From contig JAULJL010000017.1 of NCBI GenBank assembly GCA_030761205.1, forward strand, positions 2,490,001-2,554,000: a DNA stretch of 64,000 nucleotides, in the 5' to 3' direction. This document shows, piece by piece, positions 48,686 to 57,306 of the stretch. Under the pieces are notes generated by a model. That model was given only the letters and a program-made list of their open reading frames with translations, did no database searches and was not told the DNA's origin. This stretch comes from Fremontodendron californicum (Eukaryota > Streptophyta > Magnoliopsida > Malvales > Malvaceae). The position numbers and the translations under genes are program-made. Every line of letters starts with the position of its first letter. The first letter of the stretch is position 1.

Positions 48686-51075
48686 ATGGGTGAAAAGAAA
48701 ATACAAAAATCCGTTTTGGATAAAGTTGGTAATTATGTTGGTGAATTTCCTGCTGGTTTGAAAATTCTCATAGTTCATGATAGAACATGTCGCCTTGTAT
48801 TGGAAACAATGCTTCGAAAGCTTTAATATGAAGGTATAATCGGTGTAGTTAGCCTTTAATTCTTTAATTTTTTTCTATGTCTTTTGTTTTAGTCATTCAT
48901 CTGGTTCATTGTGAGTTGATTACTGTTTTTTTCCTTATATTAGAGTTATATTTTTCACTGTTTTGGTTTTTGAATTCAGAAAAACAAAAAAGAAAAAAAA
49001 ATCATTTTAAATTATTGGTTTTGTTTTTTTAGAAATATTTAATTTTTACAATTGGTTATAGGGGAATTTCTTAAAACACATTTTTTTTTTTTGGTCACTT
49101 TTTCTTTTGATGATGAATTAGTATTACATTTGAATACTGCAAAGATCACGGGTATATATATGGAGGAAGAAGTTACTACTTGATTATATGTTTCTGTAGT
49201 CAAGGATTCATTCTATATTAGAAATGAAATTTCAATGAAAAACACTTCTACAATGACTAGGTAATTATATATATCAGATATATATGAGAAATTGTTGTTA
49301 ATGTTTTGTCTCAAGATTTGCTAATTTTATGTGGTGATCATTTTCAGTTACCAAGTGTCAGCTAGCGAGGGACGCCCTTGCTTTGCTTCGAGAAGATAAA
49401 AACAGATTTGATATTGTCATATGCGATTTACATATGCCTGATATGGATGGATTTAAGCTTCTTGAGATCATTGGATTAGAGATGGACTTACCGGTTGTTA
49501 GTAAGTAAAATAAATGCATATCAGATGTTACTAATTCCATGCTTTTGGATATTTTCTTTTAAAGTTTTTTATCAGCTGTTTCTGTTATACAGTGATGTCT
49601 TCGGATGATGGAAAAGGAATTGTGGGTATAATCCATGGAGCTTGTGATTATTTGGTGAAACCAGTTCGCATGGAAGCGATTAGACTCATTTGGCAGCATG
49701 TGGTTCGCAAGAAAAAACGTATTTTGGGAGAGTTTCAGCTGCAGCCCGGGAACATTAATGTTAATGACAGGTTATTGCTACCCCCTAGAGATAAAAGAAG
49801 CTTGCAAAGCTTGAAACGGACAAGAGAAGATGAAGATGAAGAAGAAGATAATAATGGGGAATCATCTGACGAAGTGACGACTGCAAAGAAGCCGAGGGTG
49901 ATTTGGACACAAGAGCTCCATGACATGTTAGTTGCTGCTATAAATCAACTAGGGCGTGACAGTATGAAAAACTCTTTACTACATAGTTTTCTTCTGTCTA
50001 TGTTTAGCATACATTAATGGAAATATATATACTTAGTCACTAACTTGTAAATTAATTTTCTTTATCTACAATTTGTTTGCAAATCTTGTTTTCTAGTTTT
50101 AACTAGTATCATTGTTTTGTTTTGATCAAATCTGATCATTGTTATTCCAGAGGCTGTTCCTAAGAAAATAATTTTGGAGCGTATGCAAGCTATGAATGTT
50201 ACTAGTCTTACAAGAGCAAATATTGCCAGTCTATCTTCAGGTAAAATTTTATTTTCAGTAAAATTTCTTAACAGATCCTATATATATTATTCAAGAATTA
50301 AACTTTGAGTGAAAATTTCACTACCTTAGTTATCATCTTTTGACATATGTTGCTCCGACTCTTTATTTTTCTTGAAATATTTGTGTCCGACCCATATCCA
50401 GACATAGATATGGAGATATGATCCTCCAAGAACTCTCCAAATATATGAAAAAACTTAGAAAAAATTGAACATACCCGTATCGGACATATATCCGTATCCG
50501 ACACTCGCACCCGAATCCGAGTAACATAGCTTTTGACCAAATAAAAACACTGATAAAGTACTTACACATTGCAGAAATACCGCATGCATCTTCAAAAGGG
50601 AGGTCAACCCTCGACTGTTAACAGAGATGTAAATGCCTTGTTTGAGCAAGCTTCTTCATTTCGCCAGCGCAACCTACAATTCCAACCCACAGGCAATTCA
50701 TGTCAACTTCCACTGCAAAATCTCATCACCCAACAATCATGCAGTTTTGAGAGAGCAAATGAAAATTTTAGTGCAGGTCCAAGTCATGACCAAGGGAGCA
50801 ATATCTATGACTCAGTTGTTGCAGAATCAAGTCACTGTCGACAGCTCCTAACTGAGTTCTCTTTGCATGATCTCTCTCGACCAAACTTGTTATACCAAAA
50901 TGATTGTCCTGGTGGTATTGCCATCTCAAATGAAGAACATTTGTACAGAAACGTAGGAAATGTTACGACCGAGCTTTCGAATCCCCTTTCAGCTGTTGAC
51001 GAATTGATCTATGAGCCCTCGTTTTTGGTCAGACAATATGATCAGGACAACTCCTTTCGTGGACCATTTGTATAG
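48686..51075 (+). pseudogene. Type-B response regulator (ARR-B), broken
   Basis: Derived from a type-B ARR, the transcription factors that end the cytokinin phosphorelay. Exon remnants at 48686-48833, 49348-49500, 49593-49961, 50151-50240 and 50575-51075 keep the family splice pattern. The receiver domain retains the phospho-Asp region (FDIVICDLHMPDMDGFKLLE) and the DYLVKPVR lysine. The acidic pocket is altered (LIVHDRTC where VVDDDPTC is usual). Codon 47 is TAA (48824-48826), where relatives have Gln or Leu. The GARP DNA-binding domain (KPRVIWTQELHDMLVAAINQ, AVPKKIILERM) has one extra base near 50231. This shifts the frame just before the KYRMHLQK end, where relatives read ASHLQ-KYR. A MITE sits in its last intron. 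The C-terminal exon is still open for about 165 codons, so the decay is recent. Confidence 0.88.
50345..50529. mobile_element. TATGTT MITE, copy 2, with 8-bp target duplication
   Basis: The ends atatgttgctccgac and ccgagtaacatag are inverted repeats. The octamer cttttgac flanks the element exactly on both sides (50337-50344 and 50530-50537). An 8-bp duplication points to hAT-type mobilisation. It lies in the last intron of the response-regulator pseudogene, about 45 bp before the acceptor, and is an inverted relative of 36555-36735. Confidence 0.9.
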
Positions 51076-52619
51076 GTTAGATTCTTACATTCAGTACTTT
51101 ATGACTGATTATTATGAATCGAATCAAATATTTAATACTGGTTATTATATGGTCTTTTGCAGAAAGAATGAGGTCGTAGTCATTGGATACCTGATATCAG
51201 TTCAACCCTGAGGGCTGCCACCCTTAAAAAAATTCTTCTTCATAGAAGAAATCTTAAGTAGTCCTCTATGATCTGTACACTGTACTTCTCGTGCAGTTCT
51301 CTCTTGTTTTAGTCAGACAGAAGATTAGATTCAAAATTTTCTTAACATTTTGTTGTTTCTTTAACTTAGAACATGCGGCGAGTTAGAGTAGGTTGTTTTG
51401 AACGAGTTTTCAAGTTCAAAATTTTTATCGAAATTTGGAAGCTCTGGACCTAGCTAGTCATGGCATGTTTTTCTCAATGCTTTTTTGTAGACATTTGTTT
51501 TTGGTCAATAATATTTCATGCAGGTACAAATCTCATATGCAGCGGGCCTTAGTAATAGTCTTCTTGTCAACAGTGCTTCTTGGCATGTCGCTTCCTGGCA
51601 CGTCGCTTGGAACGTCACTTGGCACGTCGCTTCCTAGCATGTCGCTTGGCACGTCGCTTCTTGGCATGTTGCTTGGCACGTCGCTTCATGGCAGCAGGAC
51701 TTCTTACAGTAATACACAACTACGTGAAGACTGTGGAGCTAATCCGGGAAGGTTGACAGGATTCTTGGATTTGCTCCACTCTTGGAATGTCCTGAAGAGC
51801 ATGGCTTGGAGGCTCAGATATGGAGATTGTTAAAAAGTCTGCTTCTTAATCTTTCCCTGGAACATAAGTACTTCCCTTTCCCGCTGAACAGACAGTGCAT
51901 TCTTAAGCGTGTTGTCACGAAACCTTTCTTTACTGCCTGTTAACAAAATATTATTCGAGTGTAACCTCCACATAACCTCCATGCCGTCCACTACTTTGGT
52001 AATCTTCATTCTCTCCCACTACCCATAATAGGTGTTACTTACACGTGAGTGGTCTTCTAATAATTTCAAACTCTTATTATAACTTATCTTGGTAACTTCT
52101 TTGAAGAAGTCCAAATGCTTCATATGAGATTTTTTGGCCATTTGATAAATTTTGAGCCGTTAAGAACTCTCTGTGAGTTTTTTCCTGAATTATCATTGCC
52201 ACCATAATATTCACTATCCTCAGCCACTTACAACCTTCATCACCACGACCTGCCACCGCACTTATTTTTCAGGGTCTTCTCCAATCTTCCTCTCCGTCGT
52301 CTCCCTACGACTTCTCGGTTTACTGGTTTGCAACGTTTCCTCACCCGATCAAAAACACCCTCTACACTTTTCATTTAGTAGAAGTTTTTATGATCACTGC
52401 TTGGCAGAGTGCATATCTTTTCTTCTCTTATGACTGTCAAACTATCAGAATACAAGATTTCAGAAATTTGGAGGATTATACAGCAAACAAATTGATGAAT
52501 GAATAAATGAATATGTGGAGGAAATGCTAAATGAATATGTGGAGGAAATGCTAGTACATCTTAAAACATTAGTTAAACTATAAAACTTTAATTTGTATAT
52601 GCAGTAATAGTTCAATGCT
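51076..52619. other. Intergenic DNA with a minisatellite-bearing ORF
   Basis: Contains the 132-codon frame 51435-51833, whose middle is encoded by the 12/15-bp minisatellite listed separately. The frame's ends match no family I know, so it is probably not a gene. The rest (51840-52619) is unrecognised, with a 22-bp direct repeat (aatgaatatgtggaggaaatgct) near 52507-52552. Confidence 0.45.
51576..51693. repeat. 12/15-bp minisatellite, about 8 units
   Basis: Units of the form ggcacgtcgctt, some with an added cct, ctt or cat, run head to tail with point changes (ggcatgtcgctt, ggaacgtcactt). The unit length is a multiple of three, so it stays open in frame and would encode Gly-Thr-Ser-Leu-type repeats. 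Confidence 0.9.
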
Positions 52620-52624
52620 AAAAA

Positions 52625-53280
52625 AATCGGTTTTTTTTATCTAAATATAGCTAAAAAAATATTTTTTTACCAAAATACCGTTTTTTTCAGATTAATTCCC
52701 AAAATCCGATTTTTTTAAATCAGTTGGGAAATCGCCATGGCCCATGGCGATTTTCCAACTTAAATTTTTAATTTTTTTTAAAATACCATCGCCATGGCCC
52801 ATGGCGATTTCTCAACTAAAAATTTTCAATTTTTTTTTAATTCTTTTAATAAATAATAAAATTTAAATAAAAATTATATAATTTTAAAATTTAAAAAATA
52901 AAGATTTAATAATTTTAATATATAATTTTTATCCATGGTGGTAGAAGTGTTCATAGGCCGGGCCGGGCTCATGTATGGTATCAACACCACATTTGCTTGC
53001 CCGAGCCACGGTGGCAATTTTTCAACATTTATTTATTTTTTAATTTTATAAATTTATAAATTTATAAAAATTATATAATTTTTAATTTTAAAAAATAAAA
53101 ATATAACAATTTACCAAAAATTAAAAAATTATATTCGTAATTAGGCCTACTCATGGGCCATGACGATTTCCCAACTGATTTAAAAAAAAAAACGGATTTT
53201 GAGAATTAATCTGAAAAGAGCGATATTTTGGTAAATAATTTTTTTTTGGCTATATTAAAATAAAAAGACCAAAAAAATCC
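52625..53280. mobile_element. Non-autonomous element with ~130-bp terminal inverted repeats
   Basis: The left arm (about 52625-52752) runs through accaaaatacc, cagattaattcccaaaatcc and aaatcagttgggaaatcg. The right arm (about 53150-53280) is its reverse complement with modest divergence. The arms end inward in catggcccatg. The left side carries two copies of the 21-base palindrome atcgccatggcccatggcga(t), at 52731-52751 and about 52788-52808. The interior is AT-rich and non-coding. Long inverted repeats suggest a Mutator-like or foldback element; target duplications were not found. Confidence 0.8.
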
Positions 53281-53410
53281 ACCTCTAAACCCAAAGGCCA
53301 AACATGCATTTTTGGCCCTGAAAAGCGCAACTGTTAAAAGAAAAAAATGAATTTAGATCAGCTATAATAACAAATTCATCCAACTAAGGCAATTCAACAG
53401 CTATCACTGC

Positions 53411-54340
53411 TTAGGGTGAGCGTTCGATCGAGTCGAGTCGAGTGAAGTGAAAAAAAATTGGATTAGTCGAGTTGACGAGTCCTATTTTGTCAACCAAACT
53501 CAATTTGAAATTTTAGCAAATCGAGTCGAGTTAAAACAAATTCGAGTCGAGTCGAGTCGAATAATTTATTCGAGTTAAAATGTTATCTTGTAAATGTTGA
53601 TTGACTAGATCATGTTACTGTTATCTTGTAAATGCATGTATATCTATAATTTTGAAATTTAGTTCTATGAAATTACAAATATTTTTTTTTTTGTGTGTTC
53701 TATCTTTTCTTATAAATATAACTATCAAAGACTTGTCATACTAAATAAATAGCCTACTATTTACCTTTAAAAAAAGAAAATTCATTATCTTTTGAATTTC
53801 ATCGTTTGGTTAGCTTGGTAATGTGTATGATATCAACCAAAAGCTTCAATTTTTAACTGAATGAAGCATTGAGTGATAGCCTTCCCTTTTTGAAACTCAA
53901 AAAATTCAATGTAAACTTTCAATCTAGACTTGTCAATTTCAAAGGGAAAAAAAAATGAATGATAAAACATTAAGACAATAAGTATGCAGTCAACAGCTCA
54001 TGTGAATTTATTTTTCTACTGAATGGTGACAAACAACAAAAATAAATGACCCAACAAAAATGGGCTAAAGAGTAAAAAGGGAAGACGAAATAAGGAAAAC
54101 GCAAAACTCAAGCTTAGTATCAAACTCAAATGAGTAAAACGACGTCGTATAGAAATATCTTATTCGGATTTTCGAGTTATTCGAGTTGTATAAATCAAAT
54201 CCTAGCTAAACTATATAACTCAAATTACTTAGTCGAGTTGATCCGAAAATCCGAATAACTCTAATAAACCGAACTATTTAATTCGAAATTTGAAATTTTT
54301 TTCGATTTTTTCGAGTCGAGTCGGATTTTGCTCACCTCTA
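53411..54340. mobile_element. hAT-type non-autonomous element with 8-bp target duplication
   Basis: The left end is ttagggtgagcgttcgat, followed by tandem cgagt words. The right end is cgagtcgagtcg, attttgctcaccta-like, finishing ctcacctcta. The ends form an inverted repeat (TTAGxGGTGAGC). Octamer atcactgc flanks both sides (53403-53410 and 54341-54348), the 8-bp duplication expected of hAT transposition. No transposase frame inside. Right next to it, on the 3' side, begins the COBRA-like remnant. Confidence 0.92.
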
Positions 54341-54370
54341 ATCACTGCATTAGCAATAGAAGAGCAAGTG

Positions 54371-54859
54371 TTAGAAAGCTAAAAATGCTGGTTGCTGCAC
54401 TGTTCCTGGAGCTTTATTAGGAAGTATAGTGGGAAGTGCACACTCCTCTCTGTTAACCAATACTTTGGATATGGAAACCCATCCCCTTTTGCCACATTAA
54501 TACCAGGTGTAGACTTGTTTGTGAACGAGATAACTGATTGCTGAGTTCCAGGAACACGAGGGTCCTTTTTTGGATTGCAACCATCTGTTTCTGCCAGAAG
54601 ATAATTCAATCCCAGACGACCTTGTATGAGTATTGTATTGTTGGAGCCAAGCAGCACGCTTCCATTGAAGGTTTAGAGTTCTTCAAAGCCTGGTATTGCT
54701 TTGTCCAATTGAAGGCCTGCGAACCAATCTGCAAAGCTCTGGAGTGGCAATCTGCGAACCACTTGGATCAGGGAATTGACTTGGGCTTACTTGCACTGTA
54801 GACCCGCATTCATAATCTGGATTCATAGTGCCATTGATCTTCCAGTTCTGAGGTGGAAC
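54371..54859 (-). pseudogene. COBRA-like (COBL7/10 type) gene remnant
   Basis: COBRA-like proteins are GPI-anchored cell-wall proteins that orient cellulose deposition. On the minus strand the remnant starts abruptly at the copia LTR border with VPPQNWKINGTMNPDYECG and QVSPSQFPDPSG. It then jumps to the far C-terminal part (AIPGFEEL, TFNGSVLLGSNNTI, GLNYLLAETDG, KKDPRVPGTQQSVISF, TPGINVAKGDGFP), so roughly 150 residues in between are missing. The CCVSF/Cys-rich region is absent. The C-terminal part is in another frame from the first, and two extra bases after GDGFP shift the frame again. The last segment, in the third frame, has REECALPTILP and ends at TAA 54371-54373. It is clearly dead; the 5' part of the gene must lie beyond the inserted elements. 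Confidence 0.82.
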
Positions 54860-55403
54860 TGTTGGAATATGGCTCAATATGGCTCAAAGTCACCTATGGT
54901 GGCTTACCACCATTAATGGAGCTACCACTTGCACCACTTGCACCACCATTAATGGAGCTACCACTTGCACCACTTGCACCACCAATAATGGAAGCTACAA
55001 CTTGCAAATGGATGGTGGCTACTTTAGCCACCACTTGCAATGTGTTCCCACCAAGATAGGTGGTGGATGGTGGCTATGGTGGCTGCCACTTGATGGTGTT
55101 CACACCTTGATATTTTGGCTATAAATAGCCATGTAGAGTAAGAGAGAAAAATTAGTGTGAGTTTAAGAGTTGAAGCAATTACTCTGAATTTATAGAGTAA
55201 ATTCGGTATTATGTTGAGTTGTGAGTTCAGTGCTTGTATTGCACCTTGAATTCTGTATTTGTTTGTACTCCATATCCATTAATACAAAGCTTCAAGCTCC
55301 TCCTCCGTGGATGTAAGCACACTTGCTGAACCACGTAAAAATCTGTGTTATTTCAGTGTGTTTAAATCGGTTTTAGTAATATCGATCTAGTTCCGCACAA
55401 CAA
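54860..55403 (+). mobile_element. Ty1-copia 5' LTR
   Basis: Starts tgttggaatatgg and ends ccgcacaaca (TG...CA), about 544 bp, and is followed three bases later by a primer-binding site. A TATA-like ctataaatag lies at about 55120-55129. The base run ggaac just before it is the candidate target duplication. Its other copy should follow the 3' LTR, which is outside the window. It is inserted inside the COBRA-like gene. It contains a 36-bp tandem repeat (54906-54977). Confidence 0.85.
54906..54977. repeat. 36-bp tandem repeat inside the copia LTR
   Basis: The unit accaccattaatggagctac plus cacttgcaccacttgc is present twice in full, with a partial third copy (accaccaataatggaag). Confidence 0.9.
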
Positions 55404-55569
55404 ATTGGTATCAGAGCCAATTTTTACGTAAAACCGAGTTTGTTCGATTCTGTCCGTTTTTCAAAAGTGCTCAAATTTGTGTTTTGAAAATACCAGGTTG
55501 AAGAGGTCGTCGAGAGGAGTGCAGCAGAATCAACCGGAGCACCAGAGGAGGCCACACGCGCCCGCACGC
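55404..55569 (+). mobile_element. Copia primer-binding site and leader (truncated by insertion)
   Basis: tggtatcagagcc at 55406-55418 is the initiator-tRNA(Met) primer-binding site typical of plant copia elements. The leader continues to about 55569 with a GC-rich end (cacacgcgcccgcacgc) and is cut by the gypsy element. No copia gag/pol is inside the window; the rest must lie right of it, if it exists. Confidence 0.85.
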
Positions 55570-57061
55570 TGATAACTCGTATAATTATATAGTTTTTAGT
55601 TATGTTTTATTATTGTTTTGTGTCAAATACGAGTTATTATTGTTTAGTCTAATTGTGTTTATGATCTTTTATATTTTTATGTAATTTGGTGTTTTTCACA
55701 AGTTTCTTTGAGTGATTTCAGATTACTAGTATTAAGGGCAAGTCCAGTTCAGTTCCAGTTCCGACACCTTTTGCCATATCAGCTATATCTTGAGTTTCAC
55801 TGAAGCAATAAGGCTGAACTTTGTATCCCTGCAAAGCTAAGAGGCATATCTATCTTTTTCATGTTTTACACTTCTTGAAACGGAGTCGTTTTCCCTAGCG
55901 AAATCGACCATCAAGTTGGCTGATGTGCAATGACGTCTGTTCTGCACCGTTTTGGTATTTTGACCATATCTTCCGATCCACGTGCGCAAATGATCTGATT
56001 CCAACGGCTATGGATCCGTAACTGATAGGGGTATATTTTTCTATAAGACCATTTTATCAGATCGAGCCTCCAACATTGACAAAATCGACCATCAAGCTGG
56101 CTGATCAGAATTGTCATACAATATGACGAAAATTGTTAGAAAAATGCACCCACCTATTATACCTACCTTTGAAATTTGTAAAGCTTGTCTCTTGTCATTT
56201 AGCCCTCCAAAATGTGTATAAATAGAGGGCCTTGGATGAGTATTGGGATACATTATACATTGGTAGGATATTAGCCTTTGTAGTAAAATTCTCTAAGTTT
56301 TCTTCTTCTTTCCTTTCTCTAGTTTTCTTTTTTTATTTACTTATGCTTCTTACATTTCTTTTCATTTTATTCATATCTAGTATGTGTTGCTAATCATATT
56401 GTTGAGGTGATGAGGTGAAGCTCTTGGTAAATGCTAAGGTTAGTCTCTTAAACATGAGCTAAAATGAATCATCATTTATAAACACTAGTATAGATAATAT
56501 TTTCTTTTGGTTTAAAATCATACTTGCAAAGTAGAGATCTTGATTCATTATTGACAATGAAAATGGCACAGTAAATGCTTGGTTTCATAACCTTGATTTG
56601 TTGTAGACATATACCTTGGCATAAGGAATGCTTGGACTCTTTTTATGAGTTTTGAGGACACCAAATGAACATAATATCATATGCTATGGACGTTGGACTG
56701 AATTGCTAAACCTTCCGATTGGAACCTCCCTTATGTGTGGATTTCAATTGTGTAATAAAACAAGATTAATCTTAGTATAACACCAAGAGTGGAGTCTCTA
56801 ACCTCAACATCCTTTCTTATTGTTTTTTTATATCTTGTTTAATTGTTTTTTATGTTATTTTGTTTATTTTGTTCTCTAATATCTTGTTTATCTTATTTTG
56901 TTGTTGATTCCCTAATATCTTGTTTACTTTCTTTGTCTTATATATTTATAAACTTATACTTATTAATACGCTTCCCTGTGGTTCGACCTCGGACACCCGA
57001 GAATTTATTACTTGAACATAACCTGCACTTGGGTTTACAACTCTTAATTGAGTTTCCATCA
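55570..57061 (+). repeat. 5' LTR of the Athila-like element
   Basis: About 1,492 bp, starting tgataactcgtataatt and ending at ttccatca just before the primer-binding site. It has a short inverted word near the start (ataactcgtat, and atacgagttat at about 55627). A repeated motif aatcgaccatcaag(t/c)tggctgat occurs at about 55901 and 56081. The right border is inferred from the CA end and primer-site spacing, since the end of the 3' LTR is outside the window. Confidence 0.88.
56215..56225 (+). promoter_or_regulatory. TATA box of the 5' LTR
   Basis: gtataaatagag is a strong plant TATA motif in the middle of the LTR, as expected for the U3/R border. Transcription would start some 30 bp further, near tgagtattgggat. 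Confidence 0.7.
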
Positions 57062-57068
57062 AGTTTTT

Positions 57069-57086
57069 TGGCGCCGTTGCCGGGGA
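57069..57086 (+). promoter_or_regulatory. Primer-binding site, Asp tRNA type
   Basis: tggcgccgttgccgggga follows the LTR end by seven bases. It matches the usual Athila/Tat primer site complementary to tRNA(Asp). Confidence 0.85.
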
Positions 57087-57130
57087 AGCAATACTAAGTA
57101 TATAAGTTTATAAGTATATTTATTTTGTTT

Positions 57131-57200
57131 TGGCTGGTTATACCGCCTAATTTGTTTATATTTATTTTTATTGGCTGGTTATACCGCCTAATTTTGTATA
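57131..57200. repeat. 41-bp duplication in the element's leader
   Basis: tggctggttataccgcctaa occurs at 57131 and again at 57172, with the intervening T/A-rich spacer repeated in part. It lies between the primer site and the first ORF, the usual place of packaging or dimerisation signals. Confidence 0.8.
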
Positions 57201-57306
57201 TTAACTTTGTTTTATGCTTGTTTGGCGACGTGATTTTAGATCTCGTCGTTTAGTTAGATTTTATTGTGAAACTTTTTCAGGTAATCTTTCTAATACAACT
57301 CCTACC

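Noticed and set aside
51576..51693. CRISPR-like array
   Set aside because: The repeats are contiguous 12/15-mers without unique spacers, and the DNA is a plant nuclear genome.
54853..55124. ORFs with Pro-Leu-Ala or Thr-Cys repeats
   Set aside because: Translated 36-bp tandem repeat of the copia LTR.
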